Assembly: GCF_958979055.1 (NCBI RefSeq)
Contig: NC_084886.1
Coordinates: 2,375,001-2,439,000 of the forward strand
Source of the DNA: Alnus glutinosa
Taxonomy: Eukaryota; Streptophyta; Magnoliopsida; Fagales; Betulaceae
DNA length: 64,000 nucleotides
Direction: 5' to 3'
Shown here: positions 47,931-60,871 of the stretch, in pieces
How positions within the stretch are numbered: position 1 is the first letter of the stretch
Layout of the letters: every line of letters begins with the position of its first letter
The notes under the pieces: model-generated
The model's database searches: none
Told to the model about the DNA's origin: nothing
Seen by the model: the letters and a program-made list of their open reading frames with translations, nothing else
Made by a program: the position numbers and the translations under genes

Positions 47931-49564
47931 TCAGAGCATGTAATCATATAAAACCACATGTGTGTCAGGCATAACGAGTGGCAGATTTTCAATATAAAGG
48001 TAGAAACGTCTCAAGTTCTCCTTTGCAAGAGCAATTGTATCAATCACATCACAGTTGCTAATAAGATCCCATAAATCTCTAGAGCTAACTCTCTTTAGGC
48101 TGCCGCGACAAAAAGGGCACGACTGAGACCGCACATTCCTGTCATTCAGTATCAAGCACACTATAACAGATATATTCCAACAAATGGTCAAGATAAAGTG
48201 AAATTCCAATGAGCAATTTACAAAAACTTAACAGTGCAAGTACGAGTTGGGGCTACCAGTCGTGGAAGCAGCGGTTGCACAAAGCATGTCCACAGCTGGG
48301 CAATACCATCCTTGTGCAATTCTCCATGCATATCCCACATTCTTCATCTCTCTCTAAATCATTATCAGAAAGCTTCCTCCTCCCTTCCACTCTCTTTCTG
48401 GCTAAGATTTCTTTGGATTGGCTTCCCAAGGTACTATCTTCCAATTCAATAAACTCGCCTTCAAGTTGTGTAAGAGAAGGGTAAATTACGGCTGCAAGAA
48501 ATTTACAATCAGATGCATTGAGGAGTTGAAACTGAAAAAAAAAACGTGGAGACCAGGAAATCAGACATTTGTTAACAAGAAACCACAGAAGGGACAGACC
48601 ATAAAATTCCCGTAGAGTGGCTTTCCTTTCTTTTGAGGACATTGTTGGCATCCCATCAACATATACCTGGACAATTACGTAGAGCTTCATTTGGATTTCT
48701 ACAGAGAGAGCAGGGGACTAAAAAGAACACCAATGCAAAGATTAAAATGAAATGAAAATGATAAGAAACAGAAAACAACCCACCTTGTATATAAGTACGT
48801 GGAGAAGGCCTAAATAACTGGGGAGGGTATCTGTACAACTATAATCCATCCACTCAATCAGATAAAGAAGAACGGGGGCAAAGGGGCTGTAAGACAATCT
48901 CATCTGAATACAATCCCCGCAATAATCTCTTGGGAGAGCAGCTGCCCTGCAAAACCCCAATCAAAAATTCAATTAATCGACTCTGCTCATCAACCATTGA
49001 AGTAAACAATTTGGAGGCAAAACAACAGCTTTTAGGTATCACATTGTATTTTTAATGGGTTTTCTTTGTTCGGGTTTTAGATGGAAGAAATTTCAAAAAA
49101 GAAACACATATGGGGACATATGATGGCTCTGTCTGCTATAATTGAGGCATCCCCCACTGCGAAGCCCTCATAAAAGCATCTGCAATACAAAGCTATATCC
49201 ACAAAACCCCAAATTCCTATACAAATTCACCCCACTTACCTTTAATTGATCACAAAACAGCATCTAAACTACCACAATTTGATAGAATTAACCACATAGC
49301 ACATTGCAGAAGAGAAAAGCAGGAAGGAACACCAGCAGTTCTTTGCTATTTAAGGACAACAAACATGAAAATGAGCTCTACAAAATTTGAGTTGTGAAGA
49401 ACAATAATACCAAAAGTGGTAGATATTATGGTTGATTAAAAGTAAATATCTAAGCCCAAAAGAAGAATATATAAAACTTACAGGGTGTTGGCATGCTGTA
49501 CATCAGCTTCAAGAGCTTTGATGGATTCTCTGAAACAAGATTTGCTGGGCTGTTTTTGCCACAT
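47931..49564 (-). CDS. RING-type E3 ubiquitin ligase, AIRP2-like
   Basis: Five exons on the minus strand: 49564-49482, 48946-48784, 48666-48600, 48491-48257, 48138-47931. GT-AG throughout, 251 residues. The N-terminal half (SIKALEADVQHANTLAAALP, QMRLSYSPFAP, LGLLHVLIYKVYVDG, SSKERKATLREFY) is the conserved part of the AIRP2 clade. A C3HC4 RING follows with C156, C159, C171, H173, C176, C179, C190 and C193. The C-terminus RSQSCPFCRGSLKRV...ENLRRFYLYIENLPLV is also clade-typical. AIRP2 is a cytosolic E3 ligase acting in abscisic acid and drought responses; other clade members are less studied, so the exact role is inferred. All zinc ligands are present. A (GA)n tract lies 150-185 nt upstream of the start. 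Confidence 0.93.
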
Positions 49565-49715
49565 TTGTTCTTTTTCTTTGAATTCCCCGAGTAAAAAATG
49601 GAACAAAGGGAGAGAGAGAATGACAAAAAGACTGGCTTTTTGGGGAGTGGCTTTGTTCTGTTCAGGGAATATTAAAGGAGACCAGATGGGGACTTTCTAA
49701 AAGAGATGAGATGAT

Positions 49716-49716
<1 letters not shown>

Positions 49717-49747
<31 letters not shown>
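49717..49747. repeat. (GA)n microsatellite upstream of the RING gene
   Basis: About 15 GA units in the promoter or 5' UTR. GA/CT tracts are common in plant core promoters and may bind GAGA-type factors. Confidence 0.85.
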
Positions 49748-49752
<5 letters not shown>

Positions 49753-50785
49753 CAGGTTGCTTAGTGTTCAAACCTTTCTCACTTCAAGAAAAGAAAGGGA
49801 TACCTTCTCTCTTACATGTATCTTTTCCGACTTTTCGTTGCCTTTCATTATTTCTCTCAACTGCAATTTGGGCTGCCATTATTCCGAGCTGACATTGTTA
49901 CTTTGGGCTGGTACTGTGCTCTTCTGCAATTAATGTTGCCCCAACAGAAGCACCACTTTCCTTTCAAAAACAGAAGCACCACTTTCCCATTCAAACAGTA
50001 ATACAGTAATAGTATAGCCAACCAAAAAGAAAGAACAAAGAAAACTACACGCACGTTTGGTACATGAATAGATTTAAGAACAGAGTAGATAGCTATTTCC
50101 GTGAGACAAGGGATAATTGTTACTCTAAAAAAAGGTAAGGAACAACTATTACACTAAAAATGAATTAGCAAACTATTAGTTTTTTTTTCTTGACACTCAA
50201 AAATAAGAAATAAAAAACAAAAAACAAAAAATCATCCCCATGGGTGGCCAACCCACTGGGGATGATTATTGTTTGTGCCAAAAAAATAAAAATAAAAAAG
50301 ATTTTATTTTATTTTATTTTATTTTTATTTTTTTTTTAAGGGAGAAATGATTTTTTGAGCTATAATATTTTAAGAAATTTAGTTATTCTTGTGTTGTCAT
50401 AAAAAAGAATTAATAATAAATAATCATTTCGTTCCAACTTATTGTATTCCTATTTTTATTCTTGGGTAATCACTTGATTCACTTCTAACGGACCAAAAGG
50501 TCGAAAGAAAGACATGCAAAGAGGCAAGACAACTAGACAAGCATAAAAAAAGCTTTTTTCCCCTTCCCCTGACTCTTGAGAAAATTGAGGTAATAATATT
50601 TGCTTCATTAGTAGAAATAATAATATAAATGTTTTTGTTTAGCAGCAATTTAAGACCGCCATAACATGGGATGCAAGATCCTCTTTATTAAAATATTTTA
50701 AGAAATAATATGGACTTAGGTTTTGTTTTGTTTTGTTTTGTTTTAACTAACCGTTAATATGTCCTGCATTATTTTATCATTTTTA

Positions 50786-50789
<4 letters not shown>

Positions 50790-50881
<92 letters not shown>
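50790..50881. repeat. Long (TA)n microsatellite
   Basis: About 46 uninterrupted TA units, the longest simple repeat in the window. It is able to form cruciforms and its length is unreliable. Confidence 0.97.
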
Positions 50882-50883
<2 letters not shown>

Positions 50884-50987
50884 TTAAATATGATTATTCT
50901 GAAAGCATTAAAAAAGACGGCTTGAGAATTTTTTAGTGTTGGTCAAACTTAGCAGGTGAGTGAGAATTTTTTATTTTTTCCTTTTTC

Positions 50988-51122
50988 GAAAAGTACACGT
51001 ACCGCCACTAATTATTACTTTATTGTGAATGCGCTTTCTAAAAAACTAATTGTGTGAAAAAAAAAAAAACTAAAAAAGAAAAATAATTCAAAAAAAAAAA
51101 CGATCTTTTTTTGAAATATTGA

Positions 51123-51169
<47 letters not shown>

Positions 51170-51420
51170 CAGAAAATAAAAATTTAAGGGGTGCCCAAAC
51201 TGAAAATATATAAAACAAAATCTAAAAACTAATTTTTATGTTTTTTTTTTTTAATTTTTTTGTTTTGTTTTGTTTTTAATATTTTTTATAATTTTATGAA
51301 GGGTATTTTTGTCATTGTGGGGTCACATTAACATTATTTAGTAGTTTAAGGGGTACATTGATACAATTGATAGTTTAGAAAGAACTTTGACAATTGAATG
51401 ATAATTTTTTATTTTTTATT
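50988..51420. mobile_element. Diverged long-inverted-repeat element, copy A
   Basis: The left end GTACACGTACCGCCACTAAT and the right-side phrases AGTAGTTTAAGGGGTACATT and GACAATTGAATGATAA match the arms of the element at 52160-53024, at lower identity. Between them is AT-rich filler with a (TAA)n tract at about 51124-51166. No coding content. Confidence 0.5.
51124..51166. repeat. (TAA)n microsatellite
   Basis: About 14 TAA/AAT units inside the AT-rich filler of the preceding element. Confidence 0.95.
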
Positions 51421-52159
51421 TTTATTTTTATTTTAAGTGAAAAGACAAATTTCATAGGAGAGTAAAAACTTTAGGCTGGGCCTGATTTAATATGCAGGCC
51501 CATTAGTTTGAGCCAGTCCAGATATACAGGACCTCCCTTTGTCCTGGCCTTCTGGGGGTCTTGATCCATTGCCCATAACTTGTGGGTGGTTTGAAGTGAC
51601 ACCATGATCACAGACGACGATGCTGTCGTGTCGTCTCCGATACGGAAAGAAGATGGTTTTTTGTCTTCTAAACTGATGGGAAATGGAAAAGAAATGAATC
51701 TGACCTTAAAAAACAAAACCGATGTATTGAAATTTTATATGTTTTATACAAGGAGCCATGTGCCTGAACAGGCTATAGGCTCTTATCATATACTTACGTG
51801 TCCGAGTAGGTCTTAAATTGTTTAAATATTTGTTTGAATAGATAAATTTTATTGAGAAATACTAGACATTTCAATTTTTTTTTATTTTTAAATTTGGTTT
51901 CAACCTGATGTGTCATAATCCTGTGAGATTGCGGTCCACTTTCCAAAATGATAAATCTCATGGGATTGTGATACATCATGTTAGAACCAAATTCTGAAAA
52001 ATAAAAAATAAAAATTTTAGATGTCTAGCATTCCTTAATTTCACTAAATATTTCTCACAATTGCGATCGGATAAATTATAATTCAAACAAAAAATAATAG
52101 AGGTCATAAGATAAATACTATACGAATTCAAAAAGTGCAATTTTAAAAAAAAAAAAAAA
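51421..52159. other. Intergenic, no gene
   Basis: A less AT-rich stretch at about 51475-51800 gives short frames on both strands without family signature. An inverted pair of the phrases ATGTGTCATAATCCTGTGAG and CTCATGGGATTGTGATACAT occurs at about 51908-51978, suggesting another small foldback element. Confidence 0.35.
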
Positions 52160-53024
52160 AAAAGTACACATAACTCCCTCAAACTACCACCTCATTGTCA
52201 ATGTACCCCACAAACTACCAATTGTGTCAATGTCCCCCCTTAAACTACCAAAAAATGTCAATGTCCCCCTAATGACAAAAATGTCCTTCATAAAATTATT
52301 AAAATAAAATAAAAACTAAACAAAATTATTAAAAAAAATAGAAAATAACAAAATTTTATTCCAAAAAAATAATAAAAAATTAAATCTGTTTTTTATTTTT
52401 TTAAAATTTTTTTAAAAAAATTAATTCATTTTTTTTTTTGTTTTTTTTTTTTAAAAAAAAAATTGTTCTTTTTCGTTTTTTTAATTTAATAAAAACTGGT
52501 TTTTTTTTTCATTTGTTTTATTTTTTAATTTTTTTTTTTTAAAAAAAATTAGTTATTTTTTTTTTCGTTTTCTTTTTTCTTTAAAAAAAATTGTTCTTTT
52601 TTTATTTTTAATTTAATAAAAACTGGTTTTTCTTTTTTTCATTTGTTTTATTTTTTTTTTAAAAATAAATTTCTGTTATTTTTTGTTTGCTTTTTTTTTT
52701 TTTTTTTTAAAGAATAAAAAATTTGTTCTTTTTTTTTTATTATTTTATTTTTCGTTTTTTATTTAATTTTTTTTAAATAATTTTTTTTTTTAGTTTTTTA
52801 TTACTTTTTTGTAAGTTTTTTAGTTTTAGTTTTATTTTTTTGAATTTATGATGACATTTTTGTCTTATTCAAAAAAAAATTAGGGTCATATTTGTCTTTT
52901 TGTTGGTCTTAGGGGAGACATTGACATTTTTTAGTAGTTTAGGGGGGGACATTAACACAATTGGTAGTTTATAGGGTACATTGACAATTGAGTAGTAGTT
53001 TGAGGGGGTTATGTGTATTTTTCC
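52160..53024. mobile_element. Foldback element with about 130-bp inverted repeats, copy B
   Basis: The left arm (about 52164-52290) and right arm (about 52880-53020) are near-exact reverse complements. Shared blocks include ACACATAAC, CCCTCAAACTAC, ATTGTCAATGTACCC, AAACTACCAATTGTG and AAAAATGTCAATGTC. The middle is T/A-rich and itself contains a tandemly repeated block (TTTAATAAAAACTGGTTTTT appears twice). No transposase. It is a MULE-like or foldback MITE, and the duplication is hidden in flanking A runs. Confidence 0.8.
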
Positions 53025-53029
53025 AAAAA

Positions 53030-53250
53030 AAAAAATGATTTTTAAAAACACAGTTAAGCGTTTGACAAAATTTAACTTTTAAAATCATAGATTAGCATTT
53101 AAAATTCTGCGTTTTTAAAAAATCAGTTTTCTTTGTTTTCAAATCTCAAATTTTTTAAAAACGCAATTTCCAAATGATTCATTTTTACGATTTTGATTAA
53201 AATCATAATTTTTATCGACAAAATCACAATTCCACACGCACCCTCAAGTT
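53030..53250. mobile_element. AT-rich MITE, copy 2 of the family at 29090
   Basis: In reverse complement it begins GGGTGCGTGTGGAATTGTGA and shares GCGTTTTTAAAAA, AATTGCGTTTTT and AATCGxAAAAATGA-type words with 29090-29290. No coding content. Confidence 0.5.
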
Positions 53251-53385
53251 TACACTTTAAGTGTTTATTTTCTAACGTAACAGTAAAAATTATCGAATCA
53301 AAAAAAAAAAAAAAAAAAAAAAAAAGAGAGTAAAAATTACTAATAAATTTTATATCTAAAAATAATTTGGGAGAATTTCACTTAT

Positions 53386-53728
53386 AACCTCTGTTTTTCA
53401 TCACTTTTGAAAATATATACCCAAACTTTAAAAAGTGTCAATTTATAGTATCCATCTTTCAATTTTAACCATCTGTTAGAATTTTTTTGTTAAATATTAT
53501 CAAAATTTTTAAAATACCCTTGTGTTTATTTTTTTAAAAAAAATTATAAAAATGTTAAAGATTCAAACATGTGTATTTTTGCAAATTCCACTAAATTCTG
53601 ACTAATACCTAAATTTTAACAATTTTCTTTCCTAAAAAAAATGATGAATTTTGACAGGATTTAACTCAAAATTCTATCGGATGGTATAAATTAAAAATAT
53701 CAAGGGTTTTATAAATAAAGTTCTCCCA
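53386..53728. mobile_element. Small DNA transposon with inverted ends
   Basis: Starts GGGAGAATTTCACTTATAAC; the other end in reverse complement reads GGGAGAACTTTATTTATAAA. Flanking 9-mers AAATAATTT and ACATAACTT agree at seven positions, suggesting a Mutator-type duplication. About 343 bp, non-coding. Confidence 0.55.
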
Positions 53729-55475
53729 CATAACTTTTTACTGACACGTGTCAGATTGTAAGCGCTTAAGAGAAAATTAATCGATTCTATACATACAGCC
53801 GCTGTAAACCTTAGTAAAAGGGTAATTTAAGGAACATTGATGGTCCCCAGCATACGCGTTTTTGCATTTGCATGTACGATGTGGATGGGTTGAATGCTAT
53901 GTTTTTAGCGTGTAGGGTCCACCGACTTTATAATTAATAGGTTTATGTATAGTATTAACTATTAAGATCTTTTTTAGATTTCTTGAAGATGTTTTTATCG
54001 TTATGGTTGAGATTTTATCATGTCAATATTTATTATTTTTTAAATAATAAATATTTATATGATAAAATACTAATTATTTAATAAAAACCATGATTGAAAT
54101 TTGATAAATTTAATACCATAAACCATCTTAATATCCTCGTACACGGGGATTCAGTTATTTCCAACATTTACAGTCGCATTCGTAAAATGCAGATATCAAT
54201 TTTAGTCTTTTTAGATATTCACATCATGTTTTTAGTAACTGCATTCTAGCGATTATTGCAGTTATTATTCGCTATCCGCATATTAGGCAATGGGTTTTTT
54301 GAGCTTCCTTTGAGTTTGTATTAGGGCCTATTCTAAACGATTTTGAAAATAATTTAGGTCGATTTCTAATGTTTTGGGCTTTTTTTTTATGTCCTAATCT
54401 TTTGAAAAATGTTGACCTCATATTATTTTTTTCTTTTTGACAAAGTGTTACATGAAAAAACAACTCAGTCAACCAAACTAATGTAAACATAATTTATATC
54501 TAATTCAAAACGACGTATTTTGATATTAAACTCCATATCGAGACCATTTTGATGAATTTATTATCTCTATATATATATATATATTACAACAATAATAACT
54601 GTCTGTTAAATTCATGCATGGTGAAAGACTTGGTCCAAATGTGTTGAGTTTGGATATGGTAGCATTGATTGATGAGGGCGGAGATGGGGCCAACCAACCC
54701 ATAATGGGTCCCGCTATAAAGTAGCATCTTCTGCATGCTGCTTTTAAACTTTAAAGCTAAAGACAAGTCGGGCCAATCTCCAAAGAAGGAGAAAAGAGAT
54801 TTTGTTGTATACTTGTATGTTAAAGCAAAAGGATATTAAAGCAAAGCATATTCATTACTATATTGAATGCCTCCCCTGTGATAAATGATAATGCTTTTTC
54901 TTTTTCATTAATTCAGATGCTTTTTCCATGGCCTGCCTTCTCTTTCCAGTCCCTGCCTGATTAACATATTGATAATTACATATTCTTTTTACTTTCTAGA
55001 TTTTTACCCCTCAATGATTTCATTTGTATTGATCTCTATCCCTTGTTATGATCAAAATTATTTTATATATATGTCTATGCGTATATAGATAGAGAGAAAT
55101 GTGTACAAAATATATGTATAAAGATAATAATGTATGTGATTTCTGACAAGAAAAACAAATGAATGACTTCAAAGTTGATTTGTTTCCACTTTTTAGCTTG
55201 AGCTTGTGTCACACTCTTTACCAAAAGGTCAAACTGACAAAGCCGAAACCTTTTTTTCTTGGGAAAAGAAGATTCCAATCTAAAAAAGAAAAAGATAAAA
55301 AAAATTAAGGGGAATGAACAATATTGAGAGGAAGCTCGCTAATCACAAAAGTAAAAGGTAAGTGGGAGAAAGATGAGTGAGATGTTTAACTCGACAAACA
55401 GTTTTAATTTTTTGTCAGTCACTTAATTCTAGGCAGTAGGAACAAAAGAACTGGTTTGTCTTCCTGATATCTTCA
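53729..55475. other. Intergenic, upstream region of the receptor kinase
   Basis: AT-rich with no coding region. It contains a (TA)n patch near 54568-54584 and the presumptive promoter of the LRR receptor kinase. I see no decisive regulatory motif. Confidence 0.4.
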
Positions 55476-56386
55476 ATGGGTTCATTTTCTCATTTCCCGG
55501 TTATGTTTCTTTTGATTATATCATCATCTGTTGTGTGCCAAGTTGAAGGTATGTTCTTCCTTACCCACTACTTAATTTGATATAGGGAAATTTTTTTTAA
55601 GTCTCCTCTTGTGAAATTGAACTGTCATGGATCCTAAGACATTTAGTAAAAGAAACTTGAGAAATGAAGAAGATAACAGTGGGAAATGGCAACATGTTTT
55701 GTCTAGAATGAGCAAATTTGCTTGTGCTAGCTACTTGAGTTTGAATTGTAATGAAGGCCATGGCACTCAAAATCTGTTGAATTCCCATTGAAAATGCAGA
55801 ATTCATCAGTTTAGACTGTGGAGGAACAAGTAACTACACTGACCGTAGTACTGGACTGCCATGGAGTTCAGACAATGGAATCATGAGCCACGGCAAATCA
55901 GTGGAAGTAGAAAATCCAAGTGAAAACGTAGTACAGTATCGAAGGCGTCGAGAATTTCCCATAGACAACAGGAAGTACTGCTATACTTTAATCACCCAAG
56001 AAAGAAGGCGATATCTAGTTCGTGCAACATTTCAGTATGGCAGCTTGAAAGATGAAGAAACATATCCTCAGTTTCACGTATACTTGGATGCAACTAAGTG
56101 GTCAACTGTGTCAATTTTGGATGCTTCCAGAGTATATGTGAAGGAAATGATCATCAGGGCACCCTCGGATTCCATCAATGTCTGCATATGCTGTGCAACA
56201 ACTGGTTCTCCTTTCATCTCCACTCTTGAGCTGCGGCCCTTAAATCTTTCGATGTATGCGACGGATTTCGAGGATAATTTCTTCTTAGAAGTAGCAGCTA
56301 GATTGAACTTTGGTGCCCCAAGCAAGGATCCCATAAGGTAAGCTCCTCCCTTCAAATCCAGCTTAGCCTTTTGATTCCATCAGTAA

Positions 56387-56423
<37 letters not shown>

Positions 56424-59400
56424 TTCTCAGGTACCCAGATGATCCCTATGACAGAATTTGGGAGTCAGATCTTGTTAAAAGGCAAAACTATCTGGTAGGG
56501 GTGGCCCCTGGCACAGAAAGAATCTATACCCAGAAGAACGTAGACATAAAAACGAGAGAGTACCCACCTATGAAAGTAATGCAAACAGCGGTTGTTGGCA
56601 CCAAAGGGCAGCTCACCTACAGATTAAATCTAGAAGATTTCCCTGCCAATGCTCGAGCTTATGCATACTTTGCTGAAATTGAAGACTTGGGTGCCAATGA
56701 GACTCGGAAATTCAAATTAGAGCAACCTGACATAGCTGACTCTAGAAATGCAGTGGTAAATATCGCTGAGAATGCCAATGGGAGCTACACTCTTTATGAA
56801 CCGAGCTACATGAATGTGACTCTGGACTTTGTTCTGTCATTCTCCTTTGTCAAGACCCGGGATTCTACTCGAGGGCCACTGCTTAATGCGATGGAAATAA
56901 GTAAATATTTAAAGATTGCTTCCAAGACTGGTGGGCAAGACTGTAAGTCCATCAACTTTGGTTGCAACAAATCCTTCTACACATCTACATATCACAGGGA
57001 ACTTACAATAATTATGAACAGACTTTACCGAAACGAGCTGATTAGTATTTGTTTGTTCAATTTGTAGTGATTGTTGTCAATGCCCTTCGCTTCATGTCTG
57101 CTGAAAGCATTTGGACAAATGAAGGTGATCCTTGTGTCCCAACGCAGTGGGAATGGGTAACCTGCAGCTTTACCATACCACCCAGGATTACAAAAATGTA
57201 CGTAAATTCTACTTTCTCACCTACATCTATGCTTCATATCAACATTTAGTACGCTGCCATTCCATGTATGCAATGCAATATAACAATCCAAGCAAGTGCT
57301 GACATGAATCAGCTGAATACCATATATTGACAGAAGAGCTTGACATCAGACTCATCAGGAGAACTGGAGAAGTCAGTAGCTAGTTGATGCATCCAAAAAG
57401 AATCACTTGCTTTCACTAGGTTTTTGTAGTAGATTTGTTGTTGTTACCTAGTTACTGGACAGACTTTTAATTGTATTGAAATAGATAAATGTAAGAAAAA
57501 CATTTTTTCATGCAAAACTAAGTAAATATATAATTTAATAAGCACTAAAACTTGTTTGTAAGAGTTGAATTATAAAGGGGTTCCTCTCAACTGCTGTACA
57601 GTGAGTTGTCAAGAAAGAATGTGACGGGTGAAATCCCATCCGAGCTCAACTACATGGAGGCATTGACAGAGTTGTAAGTGATATTCTGCTCTTAAATAAA
57701 CTTGCTTTTCTTCAACAATGCCTCTTGGCATCTGTTTTGATCTGTATCTTTTTCTCAGGTGGTTGGACAGTAATTCCCTCACAGGGCCACTCCCTGACAT
57801 AAGTAACCTTAACAGTTTAAAGATTCTGTAAGCTATTTTTCAGTGTCAATTGCACAAGTTTTACCTGAGAAAAAACCTTTATCTCAGTGAAACTTTTTTG
57901 TTTTTTTTTAAATAATAATAATGATAACAATTTCTATTTCTTTTTTCATTTCATTTTTGGTAATATGCAGGCATTTAGAGAACAACAAATTGACTGGTCC
58001 ATTACCTTCTTACCTCGGTAGTTTGGCAAGCTTACAAGAACTGTATGTAGCAATATGGATTTTTTTTTTTTAACTTTTGTTACACCCTATTGAATTAGAC
58101 ACTTGATATTTCAGTAAAATCTTAAAAAAAAAAAAAAAAAACATTTTCAGAAAGTTGCCTTAATCTGCCTTGATTTAGTATCAGCATGTTTGCCCTGTTA
58201 AATATGTACATTTTGCAGTAATTTGTAAAATATATATGTCATAGGTACATACAGAACAACTCTTTTACCGGCGAAATACCTCCAGGATTGTTAAATGGGA
58301 AAGTCATTTTTCAGTAAGTACGCTTCTAACTGATGTATCTCATGTTACGACCTGTGGAGGCTACATCTGTTTTCTAATGATTCTGGTTCTTTTTTCCTTA
58401 TATTTTTGCAAGGAAATGCACCTATTTCATTTATGCAGAAACTTATGTTGCGAGTTCTATATTTGCCATCAAATCTGGAAAGAAAAAAATGAAAATGAAG
58501 AGGACCCCAAATAGTCCACTGCAGAGAAATTTTATTAATAGCTATGTCATTTTCTCTTGCAGCTATGAAGATAATCCCAAACTACGTAAAGCGGCACTGA
58601 ACAAGAAGCATTTTAAGTTGATACTTGGAGTGTCAATTGGAGCACTTGGGATTCTATCAATTCTATTCATAGGAAGTTTATTATTAATGCATTATCTTCG
58701 AAGAAAGGCATGTCAAAAGAAAAAGGATGAAAAAGGTTTGTATGCCAACAAATTCCATCTAGTATTATCCATGGAACAGTGTGCAGATTTCCGTAGTTCA
58801 ACATTTTTTTTTGTGTTCATCAGGTGGGTCTAGGCGTAGCAGCAATAAACCTTCAACTGCCTACTCAATTGCCCGTGGTGGGCATTTAATGGATGAAGGC
58901 ATAGCTTACTATATTACACTCTCTGAACTAGAAGAAGCTACCCAAAAATTTTCCAAGAAAATTGGCAAAGGAAGCTTTGGATCTGTCTATTATGGGAAAA
59001 TGAAAGACGGAAAAGAGGTGGCAGTTAAGATCATGGCAGATTTGTCTAGCCATGGAGACCAGCAATTTGTGACTGAGGTAGTCTCATATTCAGCTCTGCC
59101 TATTTATTCGCATAGAATGAACATGTGAATTAGCTATTGTCCTAGATCATCATACATTTCTTCCTATTCTGGTTTAGTGTAGTTCTGGAATGTCACTCTC
59201 TACTTAATAAGATAATGATCAGGGAAGTAGAGCTCCTACACTAAATTAATAATTCCAGATTGCAATAGACTAGAACACAAAATTCTTTATCTAACCCATA
59301 AAACAGTCCAAAATAGAGCTTCACTAGAATCACTACAGAGGTAATGGCTGGAGTAATTCCAACAAGCATACTTTTTGGATATACTATCAAGCAAATATTG

Positions 59401-60871
59401 CAAAAATTTCATGGATACAAGTTCATTAACATGTCAACATATTTGCAGGTAGCCCTCTTGTCAAGAATTCACCATAGAAATTTGGTTCCTTTAATTGGAT
59501 ACTGTGAAGAAGAACATCAACGTATTTTGGTTTATGAGTATATGCACAATGGAACCTTGAGGGATCACATATATGGTGAACTCTAGTACCCATGGTTCAT
59601 AGAAAAATTTCATCTTTCTTCTCAGTTGCGATGGAAATGATTTAATAAAAACCCTAAATTTGTTGACAGATTCTGCCAACCAGAAGCGCTTAGACTGGCT
59701 AGCTCGTCTTCGTATAGCAGAAGATGCTGCTAAAGGTTTAATATGTAACTTATTGGTAGTTCATGGACATTTGCTTTTCAAATCTACAGCATGAACACAA
59801 GTTCAGATATTTGTAGGTCTCGATTACTTACACACTGGATGCAACCCAAGTATCATTCACCGAGATGTAAAAACAAGCAATATTCTCCTAGACATCAATA
59901 TGAGAGCAAAAGTGTCAGATTTTGGACTTTCAAGGCAAACTGAAGAAGATTTAACCCATATATCAAGTATGGCACGAGGGACAGTAGGCTACTTGGATCC
60001 TGAGTAAGCCATACTTCTCATGTATGCATAATTAATCACATGTTTCATCCCAAATGAGCTTTGCTAATACTGCATATCCTCTTACAGGTACTATGCAAAT
60101 CAGCAATTAACCGAAAAGAGTGATGTTTACAGTTTTGGGGTTGTTCTTCTGGAATTGATCTCTGGGAAAAAGCCTGTATCTGCAGAAGATTATGGTCCTG
60201 AAATGAACATTGTTCACTGGGTATGCTTTTTGCCAAATGCCATCCTTCAATTTAGAGGTGAAATCTGTACATAATACTCACAAATTAGACATCACCTTTT
60301 TAAGTTTACAATATCTGCACATAGTTCGACTCAAACCCATAGGCATGTACTATACTACGGTCTTATTGAAAGACTTCCCAAGAAATCAATCTCCCGTATG
60401 CAAGATACCAAACATACCACCATATCTCAATCCTTATAAAACTGCATCTTATAGTTGAAGTACTAAAACATATATTGAAATCAGGGCCAATGTTCTGTAA
60501 CTTTACTAAAATGTTGAACAAATTACTAGCAATTCAATTCTGTTGTTTTGTAGGCAAGGTCCTTGATCCGTAAAGGTGATGTTGTCAGCACCATAGACCC
60601 TTTCCTAGTAGGAAATGTGAAGACCGAGTCCATTTGGAGGATTGCTGAAGTTGCAATCCAGTGTGTTGAACAACATGGGGCTTCCAGGCCAAGGATGCAG
60701 GAAATAATTTTGGCTATACAAGATGCTACCAAGATTGAGAAGGCAATTGACCAAAAAATATCATCCTGTAGTTCCAAGGCACAATCTTCAAGGAAAACTT
60801 TGCTGGCAAGCTTTCTTGAAATTGAGAGCCCTGACTTATCAAAGGAGTGCCTGGTTCCATCTGCAAGATAA
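55476..60871 (+). CDS. Malectin-like LRR receptor kinase (At1g67720-like)
   Basis: Fifteen exons: 55476-55548, 55800-56337, 56431-56942, 57068-57197, 57602-57673, 57759-57827, 57971-58042, 58245-58313, 58563-58735, 58824-59077, 59449-59575, 59670-59735, 59817-60003, 60088-60220, 60554-60871. All phases agree, giving 930 residues. Order: signal peptide ([12 protein letters not shown]), malectin-like domain (about 25-350), three to four leucine-rich repeats encoded by 69/72-nt exons (about 418-511), a transmembrane segment (about 531-554) and a kinase. The kinase keeps the Gly loop [11 protein letters not shown], Lys638 (VAVK), [12 protein letters not shown] (Asp735), DFG (753-755) and [10 protein letters not shown], so it should be active. 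The closest remembered relative is At1g67720, whose ligand is not known to me. It acts at the plasma membrane. The start has a good secretion signal. Confidence 0.95.

Noticed and set aside
52300-52860. T/A-rich stretch considered as a satellite or matrix-attachment region
   Set aside because: It is the core of a foldback element. The apparent periodicity is a short tandem duplication, and nothing shows a matrix role.
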